DNA of 64,000 bases from Pyxicephalus adspersus (Eukaryota > Chordata > Amphibia > Anura > Pyxicephalidae). The stretch's first letter is position 1, and each line of letters starts with the position of its first letter. A program made the position numbers and the translations under genes. Below, piece after piece: positions 23,566 to 36,725 of this stretch. The notes below the pieces were generated by a model. The model was not told the origin of the DNA. It worked only from the letters and a program-made list of their open reading frames with translations, and ran no database searches. The stretch lies in contig NC_092862.1 in NCBI RefSeq assembly GCF_032062135.1, positions 99,422,713-99,486,712 on the forward strand. Reading direction: 5' to 3'.

Positions 23566-23830
23566 CAGTTAGGGCCAAAAAATTTGGACAGTAACACCTT
23601 TTTTCCAATGAAGGTGAACTGCAGACTTTCAACTTTAGTTCAGTGGTTTGAACAAAAAGATTGCATAAAAATGTGAGGAACTAAAGCTTTTTTTCCACAA
23701 TCACTTCATTTCAAGGGCTCAAAAGTAATTGGACAAATTAAAAAGCTGAAAAAAAAATGTTCATTTCTAAATATTTATGAACCTTACTGTAGTACTGCTC
23801 ATTAAAAAAAAATCTAAATCTATTTCTGGT
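23566..23830. mobile_element. Tc1/mariner-type end fragment
   Basis: Immediately after a TA dinucleotide comes CAGTTAGGGCCAAAAAATTT followed by GGACAGTAAC, the start typical of one group of vertebrate Tc1-like elements. 'aagggctcaaaagtaattgg' follows about 145 bp inside, also in keeping with that group. No transposase remnant or opposite end is seen. Confidence 0.6.
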
Positions 23831-24706
23831 TTTTGAAATCCAGTTGAATTTATTGACTATACCGACTAAACTTGTTCCAAGTTACAATTTTACTATTCTG
23901 AGCACCTCCAGCATTTAGGTTCATCATAGATTTTTCTTATCTTTCTTGGCTTTGACCTTTTGTGAATTGGTTTTCTGATTCTGTGCTGATTTGAACTTAT
24001 CATTTGGCCTGTTTATACCACGATTATTACGATATTATAGTACTGAGCATAAAACTGACAATCAATAAGCACATCTGTGACCTATACTCGAATGTTCACT
24101 TACAGCTATGCTAAAAGAGTTGCTGAGATCGATAAATAAAAAAGGGAGGGAAAGGCTACAGGAAGCAGCTTACTTTCCTGGATAAAATATTTCTCTAGAT
24201 CCCTTCCAGTGTCAATAAAATCTCAGAAGGCAAAGGCATTTGGTGGCAGGTTCCCCCCCAGTCCTGATAATTTTCTTCATAAAACATTTGATTGGAAACA
24301 AGGTGTACACATGCAAAGACATGTACTATAGCTTTAAAATTACTCAATACATACCCAGAACCACAATTCATACCAATGAATGATGTCTAGTCCAGTGACA
24401 TCACTAGTCCAATGATGTCTAAAAAATGTACCTATAGATAAAGTTTAGGAAGGAATGAGGGGTGACCTCCAGAAAGCCATACAGTTAGCCAAAAAGCCTA
24501 TCGACAGCCTAATATACAGGAATGTTTTTGAGCACCATTTTATCAAATACTTTTATTCAGATTTTTAGCAAAATCCATTTAGCAGATTTTTTTTATTTTA
24601 TTTTTTTTTTGGATTAGTGATCATTTAAAGTGGAGATAAACCATTAAACTTGTCCCCACCAAAGGTATAACTTTTGTAATATGTGAGTGAGCAGAATAGT
24701 ATATTA
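23831..24706. other. unique AT-rich DNA, nothing recognised
   Basis: No exon or complete repeat is recognised. A short local duplication of 'tccagtgacatcactag' type text occurs near 24391-24420. Confidence 0.4.
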
Positions 24707-24708
24707 TA

Positions 24709-25289
24709 CCGTGTTTCCCTGATGATAAGGCATCCCCATCAAATAAGCCACCCCCCGATTTTTGCTCAAACAATTAAAATAAAGCACCCCCCCCGCAAAT
24801 AAGACATCCTCCGATACCTGATACTGTGTGCCTCTGTGTGACTCCTCGATGCTGGCTGCAGTGATGAGTGAAACTGAAAGTAACTTCAAAGGACAAGCAA
24901 GCTGCTGATCCCTGCCCTAACAGTCTGTTACCTGGCCGTAGAAGCCAAAAAAAAGTGAGTCAGTGATCAGAAGGAGACAATGAATGGCACATACGGTAGT
25001 GATCAGAAAGGGGACAATCAATGGCACATGAGTGATCAGAAAGGGGACAATCAATGGCACATGAGTGATCATAAAGGGGACAATCAATGGCACATGAGTG
25101 ATCAGAAAAGGGACAATCAATGGCACATGAGTGATCAGAAAGGGGACAATCAATGGCACATGAGTGATTTTCAACAATAAATGTGTACTGTAGTCTTCTT
25201 CATGGAAAAATAAGACATCCCCCTGAAAATAGGGCATATTTGGCATTTCAAAAAATATAAGACAGTGCCTTATCATAGGGGAAACAGGG
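24709..25289. mobile_element. TA-flanked inverted-terminal-repeat element, copy 2
   Basis: A 581-bp element. It starts CCGTGTTTCCCTGATGATAA and ends TTATCATAGGGGAAACAGGG, with TA on both sides (24707-24708 and 25290-25291). The terminal sequence changes, GATGATAAGG on the left and CCTTATCATA on the right, keep the ends complementary. The interior contains a 6-copy 33-bp minisatellite. It is the intact counterpart of the gapped element at 3364-4580. The stop-free frames across it come from the repeat and are not a gene. Confidence 0.8.
24962..25162. repeat. 33-bp minisatellite, six units
   Basis: Units start with AGTGATCAGAAAGGGGACAA at 24962, 24998, 25031, 25064, 25097 and 25130. Five units are 33 bp and the first is 36 bp, with a small insertion at its end. 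They differ at only a few sites. Because 33 is divisible by three, the array is stop-free in both a plus-strand and a minus-strand frame. Confidence 0.95.
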
Positions 25290-25291
25290 TA

Positions 25292-28127
25292 GTAATTAAA
25301 GTACACAATAAGTTTGTTATCATTGCAGACTTACCTGAAAGAGAACCTCCTCCTGCACTGCTATGTCAGTGCTACCACCCATCGCTGGCACTTCCACCTT
25401 CATCCAGGCTTTTTCCCCAGTTCCCCTAACTTCCATCTAGATCAGTTGGTAAGGGGTATTTTATATGCTGTCCTGGTACTTATATGATACCTGGTTATAC
25501 AATAAAACTGTCATCTACTTTGGTCAGATTGGGCCACAATCATATATGCTGCCACTTTTAGGCTATTCAGTGGAATCTCTATTCTGAACAGCATCAGCAT
25601 AATAAGCACCATTCATAGTCATTAACGCTTCTTATGTAAGACATGCTCTTTCTGTCTGCATAGCTTAGAGCACTGAAAACATTAGACACTAATGGATTGC
25701 TATTTAAATGCCAGCAAAACATCAGTGGCAAGTAAACTAATGGGTATCTTCGAAATCCAAAAACTAAAATGTCATGGACCAATGTAAATTACACTCTACT
25801 AAAATATGTATTCTGTGAAGCATATTTAATGAGGTTAAAGCACGACAACAAATTGACTCAACTAGACATCAATAAACACACTTTTTTTTCTCACAGAGAA
25901 ACTATCATTGAAAAAAACAACAATTGTCAAAATAGGAGAAAAAAAATCACAAGAAAGGATGATAGTGAAAACTAGAACATAAAAAGTAAATAATAATAAT
26001 AATAATTATAGTTGTTGTTTGTTTTTATGGCTTTTCTTGGTTGATATTTTTGCCAAATATGAATCACGTACCTGACCAAAATGTAATGTTAACAAAGAAT
26101 CTTTAATTTGGGGTGAAGTTTGTGGTTAATTTGGTAGGAATAAGGTTGTATATTTGGCTAAACCCTGTGGAGTATTTCTAGGCTGCAAAGTAATGATTTC
26201 ATTAAGGGAGATTCAAGGCTTTACTGATGACTGGTAACACTGGAAATTCATAAAAAATGAATACTTTTGAGCAATCTGTTATAAAATTGATTGTGAGTCT
26301 AGGCATTATCTCCCAATGAACAGTGGTTTTCTGCAGGATAACACATTACTTTTAAAAAAGGGAAAATTAGAGATGGACCCTATCCTTGGACTATTAGGCT
26401 ACACATGTGAGATGATTGTAACACCCATTAGCCTTAGTGTATAGCGCCATGGTGGATTGATGAATGACCAGTCCAGAATAACCACTGTGTTTTTTAATGG
26501 AGGATGGCACACCGGGGTGCTATTAGCTTGTCCCCCTCTGTAGAACGGAACGTCTCATTTGTAAATCAGAAGATTGTTTCCTGTGACTGTGATCTGACGT
26601 GAGCACGTAGCCTTGAACCTTCTGTTGTTCTCCTTATTTTCAGTTGGGAAAAGATTATTATTCCTCTGTATGGTCTTTATTGTATGTTTGAGTTACTGGC
26701 AGTAAGAACAGAGAGCACAACAGAACATCTTTGCCTTAAAGGCCCATTTACATCATTGTGCTGCACTGCAAATGTCCAAAATTGTTGGATTTCCCATCAC
26801 ATGCTATCTTCATGACACTGGTCAACAGGACAAATTAAAAGAGAGTTATAAGAAACAATTCTGACCTAACAGAGATTCTCGTTTGTTTCTACTATATCCA
26901 AAATTTAGAAAAGGCCTGCAAACAGCTAAACATACAGTATGAAATAAATATGAAATACATACATGAGAGTTACTTTATCTGTTGAAAACTTTGCTGTCTA
27001 GCCAGCTTTGCCAGAAGTAGAACTAACTAGTTGACCTTCCTTTCTTTCCTGCTGCAACAAAACAGCTAGGTCACTTCTCTGCCTCCAGACTTCGTTGGGA
27101 CAATGAAGAAGTAGCAGTTGACTTATGGGATCATGTTTTCCTGTATCTTCCTTTCAGCACAATCTCTTTTATATCTGCCTGAAGTTCACTTTATTACATT
27201 ACCTAACAAAATTTGAAAAAGAAAGAAGAAAGCACGTCTACATAATTCTTTCTAATTTTACTTTGCATTAGTATAACAAAAAGTACCCCACATTGTAATT
27301 ATCTTGTTTTATGCTGTTCACCTGAACAGTACAAACTAAAATAGCATTACTGATGTAGCAGGTACATGTTAAATTGCTTTAATTTCCCCCTACGTCATGC
27401 AAGCTTACTCTAATGCGATAAAAAGTTTGGCAGATAGAATGTGTATTTGTGTGCATTTGGTGATCCGCCTCTTGCTTTGTTCTTTAACCTTGATAAAGAA
27501 AATGTACTGTATTCTGAGTCCTTATAATGATATTGATTAAATAGTATTGAATATCTTTCCTTAAAGCTGGATTTCAGACACATAAAAGACACACGTTAAT
27601 GTACATTGGTTTTCATCAATGCATCATTAAATGAAAGCAGTGTAAGTACATGATGTTGGCCTGATGCATTGTTGAAAGTGTAGAAAAACTCCTCTAAATT
27701 AAACAACTTTCACATTGAGCTAGTCACTTATGTGATATCCCTCAAGCTTCACAAGACTTGTCTATATTTTCAGGTGTGTTGGGAAAATTACAGGAACATC
27801 TTTCTAATTTTACCTTTGTTGCCTTTTTAAACCTCAGTACTAAATGACAGATGAACAAATGCTATATGCAAAGAACTGTATTGTTTTATAGAGAGGAGAG
27901 GGGGTGGATGACCAAGTGGTACATTGCTGTTCCTTTCTTCATAGGAAAGTACAATAGTCATTCCTGCTTGATTGTTCATCAGTCCCACTGAACTCTGCGC
28001 ATGCTACATTTTCATAGAAATCACAATTTGGTCAACCAGTTAAAAGTTATCCACTTGTCACAACAGGTTCATAATATGTAGCCTACATGTATGACAAAAT
28101 AGCTACCGAATAGCTGACATTCCATAC
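25292..28127. other. unique AT-rich DNA, nothing recognised
   Basis: No gene, RNA gene or transposon end is recognised. A (TAA)n run of about 20 bp lies at 25991-26010. Confidence 0.4.
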
Positions 28128-28128
28128 A

Positions 28129-28160
<32 letters not shown>

Positions 28161-28176
28161 AGTATAAATATATATA
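28128..28176. repeat. (AT)n microsatellite
   Basis: Near-pure TA dinucleotides with a few interruptions (TATG, AAG). Confidence 0.95.
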
Positions 28177-31100
28177 AATTTAATAAAAATTACATAAAAA
28201 AAATATGTGCAAGATAAATATTAAAGGGGCTGATAAAAAAGATAAAAGGGACTGGGTCAGAATGGGTGCACAACATCACTGGTAGAGCAATGGCAGCCTA
28301 CTTTGTTCCTCAGTACACGTTACATTCCATGTAGTCATTTATGCTAACCTAATTTCCTTACTGTCAATACAGACACACAGAAACATATAGATCCAGGGAT
28401 TATTATGGTAACACTGACATTCAGGAAGTCATGAGTATGTACACATTTAGCAATTACTGTTTAAAGGTCACTGGAAGAAGTCTGTTTGTAGTCAAAGTGT
28501 GTACACATGCAGCCTGGACACTGCACCAACCCTACAAGATTCTACTTGTATACAAAAAAAAGGATCTTTGTATCTGCACAACAGTTTTTCAGATTTAGAA
28601 AGAAAGTAAGTGTATCTGCACAGTGACAGGTGTATGTATCAATACACTGGTATGACATTTTATTGATTGCTCGCCCTCCATATAACCCTTTAATGCAGTT
28701 ATATATTTAATAGAACACAGACTGCAGCTCACTGCAGAGATAAGATATATTAATTCCAGCTTTCTTTGACAAAGCCTATGCCATTAAAACAAAGATGAAA
28801 ACATGGGGAAATGTCATTAAGAACCCAGTACTAGTTGATTATCTCTTTGATAACATGGAGCTGGTAGATAATCATGGCTTGATTAGAATTACACCAGGCA
28901 TTTGGCTTCTCATGGATAATGGTGGATAAACATGTGTGTTTTTAGAAACCTTGGTGTCAATTAGGTATCCAATGAATACTATTAAAGGAGTCATTTTACA
29001 CTAACCTGTTTACATATCTGGAAGCCCATTGCAATGGTATTTTTGTATTCCTATGTGTCTGATTGGTAATTTAAAAGATCACACTACACTATGGATATTT
29101 TAGTTAGTAACGCTGTCTAATGATTTGTTATGTCTCATAGAGAATGGGTTATTATACTTTTGTACGATCGACAGTCATAATGAAGTAAAATTTCAACTTT
29201 TGAAGTCCATGTTTTTGAAAATGTAAGTTAAGTGGAAGCAGCCCAATGGGGTCAGAACCACCTAAAACGTTAAGCAGGAATACAACCATGGTAGGAAGAT
29301 GATCCTGTTGGAATAAACAAGAGAAAAAAAAGGCAGTAGGGGCCTACATTTTTTTGAACCCAACCCAACCTACAACTGAAATACAACTTTTGGTTAACTG
29401 TGGCTTAAAAGAGCACCAAGGCATATCTATCAACCCCACAATGTCCGCTGATGGGGTTGACTAGGGTGGAAGAAGGTCTGAGACTTCTAACTAGGGCTGC
29501 ATCATCCTGTATGACCAAATGCTACTGCCACCATTCCAGACACTGGCATCACTGGATCTCTCCAAAGTGAGTGCTGTCTCCCTGGCCATGTCTCCCCTAA
29601 TATGAAATGAAAAAGAAGTTCAAGGAAGGCTTTGTACAGATTTGACATTGCTGGAGCCTGAAGTGGTAAAAGGTACAGGTGAGACTACATGGCTACCGTG
29701 CAGGATAATTATGCTTATGGCCCTGTTAGTTTTCTTTGTGGCAAGGTCTTAATTTTACAAAGTTTTGCACGCACCCACTGTTATCGAGTTATGCCCAATA
29801 AGAAAAAAAAACCTAATTGCTGAATGGCTTCTTTATACTATTCTGTAAATTGGAATTACAGAACATCTTTGTGACTGTATTGTTCAACAGTAATTTTATA
29901 CTATATCATTAAAAATATTACTTTATTATCAATATTAATAACATTTACACTAGAACAGCAAAAATACTGAGTTTTATTTTCTACACTTTTGTTTACTATA
30001 CACATTGTTTGTCTGTTAAAGAGTTAGATAAACAGCATGTCTCTTTATTGATGAATAATGTGGCTTAGAAAAGGATGAGGAAATGCACCTTCAAAAAGAC
30101 AAGTGTTCTGTTGTTTCTTTTCATTTAATGATTAATTGTTCTGGGAGTTTACAAGCTGAAAAGATTAAGTTTGCCAGATTGCTATGGATTGTTTTCTGCC
30201 TTTTTTCAGGTGTGAATAATTTCTCTAAAGGGTAACTCCACATTCGTTAAAAAATTCTTTTTTCATTTATTCCTAAAATAATGACCTTCTTGTTACAAAA
30301 CTGGACTGATCTATATAAGAATTTAGTGGAATATATGTTTGAGCATCAGAATACCTACCATCTTGGTGAGAGATTTCTGAAGCCTAGCTGCCAGTCAGTA
30401 GTTATTTTTTTTCAGGAAAAAAGTAATTTAGGACATACAAAATTAGTTTTCATTTCATTGCCCCCATAGTAGATCACTCACTAAAATGAAGGATTAGTAT
30501 GACAAGAAAGTGACTTACAAATTTTACAACACGTCAGACGCCTTATTAGGGCTATTTGGACAGGCGGTGGGAACCACAGCTCTTGGGTGGCTCTTGGTGG
30601 TTGGCACCTTGCCAGCTACTCAGCCACCCCAGCTGCTGAACCAGGGTTTCATTATTTTACAATGAGCAGTTCTGAACCGCTTACTACCAACCCCATTCAT
30701 TCTCTAATTGTGGCTTTTGGGTGAGACACTACATGTAGATTCTCAACCATGTGCATAGTTCATAGCTGTGAGGAAACAGTAATTACACCACATAATTACC
30801 ATCTGTCTGAATCAGCCCTACATTTGATTTGGATTAACAGCATTTGTTTTGGATGTTATGCCCCATTTTACTTTTTGCATTGTATGCATTTGAAAGTGGC
30901 AGATAATTTGGAAAAAAATGTTTCAAGTACAGCACATAAAGCATTTTATAATAAAGTGCCATAGTCTTACCCTTTATTAAGAGCAATAGAATGTTTCTCA
31001 TTGCTGATCACATGCTGGAATAAAGATTTTAATGACTTGTAATAATGAAATTTGCTTAAAATGAAAATAACTGATGTGCACATCATGTATATTATTCCTA

Positions 31101-32435
31101 TGGCCCCTTCTGGAGTTGGGGGCCCTGGACAGCTGGCTATTCTGTTGTTTTTACAATCTGCCATTAAACGATGACAACAGGGACCAGTAGCTGTCTGCAT
31201 TTACCTCTAGATCCATATTTCTCCATACTGCACTGCATAAGCTGCTCTAAGATTTCAACTATTTAAAAGGCTACACAGTAGAGATGCCTGCCACAAACCG
31301 GAATGTAGGCTGTAAATTAATTGACTTAGGAGTTAAGGAGCGTGAGCATAGCCAAAGGCTAAATTTGCAGCAGGGACAGAGATGAACATTAATGTTATCC
31401 CCAAGCAAGACCTAAATTTACTTCAAATCCTCTTCATCATGCGTCAGTAATTATTTTTTGTTCTATAGCAAGAAAAACTAAATTCATGACATCATAACCA
31501 GGGTTGTTACATTTTTGTAAAGGCAGGAGGAGGGATCAGCAGGGTGTTATCAGTACTCATTGATAGAAGAACACACCCCAAAATTACATCCGATAAGAGC
31601 ACTTTTTCCTACACATAATATGTGGGCAGACTTTCGGAAATCAGTCAATAGTATTATTTTTCTTAGGAAGAGGATAAGGGCTGATTTGAATTTCAGTGCA
31701 GCAGAGGCAGCACTGTCAGATCAAAAACAAAAATAGGCATGCATCGGATAAAGGTTTAAAACATAAAAAATGTGATGCATTGAAGGAATGGAGTCTTTTA
31801 CCTCCATGACCATTTTTCTGTAATACATTCAATATCAATGTAGAGTATCTTTGATCCACCACTAATGCAATGCAATGGATTATTGGTGTCTAATCTACCT
31901 TTTTGATATCTATTTGTATTTTTTTTATTAGGTATTTCTAACCATAGACTCATGCAAAAATCATGAATGCCTTTACTTTACTAGGAGTTCTTGTAACGAA
32001 CATTCAAACTGTATTTCTCTCTCTAAAAATATGTATTTTACATATCTCCTGTGTTTACTAGTCCCCAGTCACTGAGCATGAAAAGTTGTCTCTACATTCT
32101 GAGATATATTCTTTTCTGGATTTTCCTACTTCATTTGAATGTCTTAAAATATTGTATATTCTCTCTCTTTTTGGCTACTCATGCTATGTTTTGAATTATT
32201 AAGATTTTTTTTGTTGGAAATGTTTCCAGTTCACATAAGCACCTCTGTAAAACTTCATCGGGAGCCTTTTACACAATGCAGCAGACATTCACAGAAAACA
32301 TCACTCATAGGTTGAAGTTTGCCTTTGACTTTGCCAGCAATGTTCACTGCTTGTAGCAGGAAATTCAGGAGGAAGTATGTTAATGGGTCAAAGATCAGGT
32401 TTATCAGTATGGAAATGGATGCCAAGAAAGTAGCA

Positions 32436-32439
<4 letters not shown>
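28177..32439. other. unique AT-rich DNA, no gene recognised
   Basis: Over 4 kb without a recognisable exon, RNA gene or repeat end. The stretch 28760-28920 is compositionally balanced and repeat-free, but there is no direct evidence of function. Around 30545-30720 a GC-richer patch ('ggacaggcggtgggaaccac') may be a decayed MITE whose ends I could not pair. Confidence 0.35.

Positions 32440-32471
<32 letters not shown>
32440..32471. repeat. (AT)n microsatellite
   Basis: Sixteen uninterrupted TA dinucleotides. Confidence 0.95.
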
Positions 32472-32474
<3 letters not shown>

Positions 32475-33429
32475 CTTCAACTCTATATTGTTTTTTAGTT
32501 ATCCATTACATCTAACATTCTAGGATACATATGATTTATTTTTAATGTAAAGTATCCATTATGTCCTTGGTTCAAATTAGATAAAACCCAATCAATAGAA
32601 ATCAAGATTAAATATTATGTAATTGACTTCATGTCAGTTGTCTTTTACACCTGTCTTTTACACCTCATAGTCTTCTCCCAAAATGTATTGGTGGGTTCAT
32701 CTTCTGCTTGAACTGGTTATATGTTGGTTTAACTCCAGTAAGTGAATGAAAAGCTCCATTGGGATGGAGATATTTAATGTATGGATCAGGACAGGGCCAT
32801 TTCTGCCTGTCAATGGCAAACCACGTAGGGCATATTTCTCTTCCAAACAGGCTATCCAAGTGATACACAGAACTCTGATGTGAAAGAAGGTTGGAATAGG
32901 AAGAAATGCATTTTTGTTACAAGTTAACAGACTTTGCAAAAATTATGTGGGCCCTGGCTGGTAAGGGCTACCAGATTTAAAGGGTGCTGGTTCCTAAGAA
33001 TCCTAAGTGCATCTCTATTGCACATAGCTGGGCGTTAGGACTATCTAGGAAAAAGGTAGCTCATATTATTCCCATTTATTTTTCCCAAATATTTATTATA
33101 TAGCAGACATCTACTGAGCCACAGCATATGGAACATTGTAATCTTCTTTAGCTGTTTTACAGACTCAGGTGGGGGGGGGGGGGGATTTGAGTTGGCTCCA
33201 AAAGTATCTTGCTTGGGACGCCAAAATGGTTCGAAGAGGCCTTAGATCATGGTTATATGATTTTTTTGATGATTTTTAAATGGCATTTGAAGAATTGAAA
33301 AGTTGTTAGCATGCAGAAAAAGTGTACCATAAAAAAGAAACACATGAAATAACGACCAGAATCAGTAAGAAAGAATCTAAACTCATTTTTTTACATAGGG
33401 AAGACAGCCCTTTTATATACAATAAAAAT
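32472..33429. other. unique DNA with a poly(G) tract
   Basis: No gene is recognised. A G14 run lies at 33171-33184. The overlapping minus-strand openings 32665-32868 and 32697-32939 have no family motif. Confidence 0.4.
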
Positions 33430-33870
33430 GTTGTTCTTTTTGTTTTTAAACTGAAATACCCTTTCAAAAAATATAAAGCACCTCCCATTTCTGACTTGAT
33501 CACTGCAGCGATCAAGACTAAATGGCAGTTAAAATCCTCCTTAGATACCTACGTCATGCATCCCAGGAGGCTCGTAGCTGCCATGTGCATAAGGGGCATT
33601 TTCATTTGTTGAGAGGAAAGAGATGTCGATCTTACGCATGCACAATGAGATCGGCACTCTTTTTTCCCTTTTACAGCGGGTACCCAGAAGAAGGAAGAAA
33701 AAGGTCGAAGATGGTAGCGCCCATCTCTTTCTTCTTGCTGAGATTAAGAAAAATTCCATGATGGCGTGTGACCCAATTGAAGAAAGCTCCACCGTGTTTG
33801 AGGGATTTGCGAAACTAAAGATGAGTGTGATTTTGAGATGAGCAGAGGCAGTGAAAAGGTATTTGTTAAG
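33430..33870. mobile_element. decayed TTAA-type MITE, copy 2
   Basis: Same orientation and order of blocks as 6445-6860: 'aagcacctccc', an AGATGTCGATCTTACGCATG-like stretch, then 'gaagatggtagcgccc' and 'aaattccatgatggcg'. It also shares ACCTACGTCATGCATCCCAG with the inverted copy at 52545-52987. The ends are eroded and the limits approximate. Long frames here (33541-33969, minus, 142 codons; 33623-33841, plus) lie within the repeat and are not genes. Confidence 0.6.
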
Positions 33871-34988
33871 GTTCATTTTAGTGACAGATGACTGTATATA
33901 ACTGCAGCATTTTTCCATTGACTTCTTCATTTCAAATGCTGGGTCATTTAGGTCAGGAAAAAACTCCAACTAGCTCCCCATACATTCCTTATGGCCTATC
34001 ATTATGATGGGTTGCATTCAAAAAGAATTGGTGTACCTGCAGTTAATACCTACAGGCAGGAATGACACACCTATGTTAGATTGTTAACTGACAGAATCAA
34101 GCATTAAACTTTGTAAGTGCAGGAGATCACCACTCTGCAACTTTTAGTTGTCATAGGTGCCCAAAGTTCAGCTTTCAGAATGTACATTTTTCCTGTTTTG
34201 TAAGACGACAGTAGGTCAAAAATATATCAACAACATGTTTATTGCACAGTACAATACAATGCAATTAAAACATATATGAGAACAAAGACATAATAAATGA
34301 GTGAATAAAACAGGGGTACAGAAAATCATGATAAAAATGCACATTGTTATAGATTTTTTTAAAATATTATCTTATTGCTGCAATACAATAGTACTATGCT
34401 ATATTTTAGTGCTATTGCAACACAAGTTCAGTTTATAGCTTGTGTATAAGCATTCAAGCACATTGAACATCAAGGTTAATGGATTTCTCTGCACCAGGAA
34501 CTTTTATGCTGCAGTCTAAACAGTTATTTTACTATATCCCTCCCGATTTTACAAATTAACCTGCAGTAGGCTGTTTCCAGGAGATAGCTTTGTTCAATAA
34601 ATATCAAGAAATTCATATGGCTGTAATATTTGTCCATGGCGAATCTCATTCTGCACCACTATTATATGCTCCTATATTAATTAGAGAAGGCTACTGATTA
34701 CTTAATAGCTGCAGATATGAATATGTGTTATTTTATTTTCCATTGGTCAGATTCTATGCTGAGCCATTAATATTTCACCCAAGGAAAGTGGATTTCAACC
34801 TGTAAATTAACCAGACATGTACCAAGGCATTTTGTGTTGCAATTTTCTGTGGTTTTTCTGGGGAAGTGTTGAGACATTTGTCATGTTTTTTTGGTTTTTG
34901 TGCTTTTTTGTGTCACGGAGAGGTCTCTTTACTACCTGTATATCACCTAAACAGGTAATAAGGCAAACATTAGGGACATAGACAGAAT
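33871..34988. other. unique AT-rich DNA, nothing recognised
   Basis: No exon or repeat is recognised. 34640-34800 is repeat-free with homeodomain-like ATTA words but no other support. Confidence 0.35.
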
Positions 34989-35136
34989 TTAGGGGTCTGT
35001 GTTTAAAGCAGTAAATCCAACATTTATTTAAACATTTCCTGGTGGAGAATCTACCAGGTCTATGTCTTTGAATGGCAGAGATTGATTCTCCACTAGTGAA
35101 TCTGGCTGATTCAGTGCTTTATAAAAATACCCCTTA
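34989..35136. mobile_element. short palindromic MITE
   Basis: A ~148-bp imperfect palindrome. The left end TTAGGGGTCTGTGTTTAAAG mirrors the right end GCTTTATAAAAATACCCCTT. Inner arms 'ctggtggagaatc' and 'gattctccactag' pair around a short centre. Non-coding. A further TTAAAGCAAACCTGAGG, starting where this element ends, may belong to a second element that I could not close. Confidence 0.6.
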
Positions 35137-36345
35137 AAGCAAACCTGAGGTTTGTTTTAGATATATTAGATGAAGATTTAAAATCCTCTAATTCTGTTTT
35201 TTTTTTTTTTTTGGCCCATTAGCCTTTATTTCCTGTTCCATAGACACAACAGTGCAGTAAGGCAGGGAATTAGCACCAGCCAATGCTTTGCAACTGCCTG
35301 ACGTTTCAAGAGAGAATATATTTGGCAATTGGTATCTGCGAAGGTCCATGCACATACATACAATGTAAATGGAGAGGACTCATTGTGATTATTGCAGTCA
35401 TTTTTAATGTCAATAAATAAGATGGGGGGGTCAAACTTTCAACCTTTTCTAGGACTTTATTCTTCCATAATCCGTCTCTATCTCTATCAAATCCTCCCTC
35501 TCTAGTTCTTTTTATGCAATGTATTACTTGAAGCTGTCAACAGTTTAGAAGGGGGAGTGCAGTAAGGAGCCATACTGTTCTGTGCAGCAATGGTTTCTGC
35601 CTCTAATACAAGTATATGATTATAAAGAAATACTAGGGAGGTATGGAAAGAGTATGATATGTTCAACATGAAGAGCTAAAGCAAATAGAAGAATCTTAAG
35701 TCCTGCACTGCACCATCACTTCACTAGCTGGACGACCTTCTGAAAAAGCCACACAAAACAGGGTGTTGGCATTATTCAATATAGTTCTACTGTAAAATGA
35801 GCTCAGTTTTTTTTTTATTAGTGCATGTGTGCTTTCAAATATATATACTTTTATATCGGAAATGTGCATTTTACCAGGTTTGCTTTGCGAAAGCTTTTGT
35901 CAAACAAAATACATTGGAAGCTAAGCATACATCTGTGTTAACATGTATAATGTTATATGTATGTTAATCCTACCTATTTACTTTACAATTTTAAATAATT
36001 TACAATTGTGGTTAGATCTGTTATTGAACAACTTACTGCTTTCTGTTCATTAGTTTCATTGAAACTGTCCTATATTACTTTTAATAATTATTTTACTCTT
36101 TAAATTTCATTCCAGTTTCATATTAAATTAAATGTACCAAGGGATCTGATAGAAAATTACATTTAATTGCCTGTGGCTTAAAAATCTAGCCTTGTAGTTT
36201 ACCAAGGCTTAAACTATAGATAGAAACATTTTATACAATATTAAACTGTTACTCCAGTCTTACTGAAATTGCAGTGAACGTGCACCTCAAGAAAAATAAA
36301 AGAAATAAAAAATAAAACAGGTTAGGATCTGTCTATGCATATAAA

Positions 36346-36347
<2 letters not shown>
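35137..36347. other. unique AT-rich DNA, possible MITE start
   Basis: No gene is recognised. The first ~280 bp (starting TTAAAGCAAACCTGAGG, with a T17-type run near 35197-35213) may be an unpaired MITE fragment. The rest is featureless. Confidence 0.35.
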
Positions 36348-36388
<41 letters not shown>

Positions 36389-36406
36389 ATATATATATAT
36401 ATATAT
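36348..36406. repeat. compound microsatellite (TC)n-(TATC)n-(TA)n
   Basis: About fourteen TC dinucleotides, then TATC tetranucleotides, then TA dinucleotides in one continuous tract. Confidence 0.95.
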
Positions 36407-36491
36407 TGACATTATATAAACAAATCGGAACTAATACTCTGATTTACTTTAAGATGAGCAGTATTCCATTACTATCCTAAAGTGTCAATGC

Positions 36492-36725
36492 CAGTCTTTC
36501 CCAACTTTTTTAACAGTTGGGAACCCCTTCCATAATTAGTAAATCCACAACCTAAAATACATAAGTGTTGTGGCCATTGGGAGCAACCCTTACAATGCTG
36601 ACCAGTGGGAAGATTGTCATCATCACAGATGGACATTGGTGTCACCTAAACTGATCTGAGAAGCACAGACATCTCATTGCTCAAGGAACACCTAGAAACC
36701 TCTGGATGAATCTTAAGAATTACTG
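36492..36725. mobile_element. hAT-like element, same family as 15975
   Basis: The left end CAGTCTTTCCCAACTTTTTT and a decayed right end TTAAGAATTACTG enclose 234 bp. Flanking 8-mers GTCAATGC and TTCTATGC match at six of eight positions, supporting an hAT target duplication. Interior words 'gaccagtgggaagattgtca', 'catcacagat' and 'aacctctgga' are shared with the copies at 15975 and 21217. Confidence 0.7.

Noticed and set aside
24962..25162. CRISPR-like array
   Set aside because: The repeats are contiguous with no spacers, and the context is vertebrate DNA.
24917..25306. 129-codon minus frame and 66-codon plus frame with repeated peptide
   Set aside because: Produced by the 33-bp minisatellite inside a TA-flanked transposon. 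Unit length divisible by three explains the openness on both strands.
33541..33969. 142-codon minus-strand frame
   Set aside because: Lies within a decayed MITE related to 6445-6860 and 52545-52987. No protein motif.
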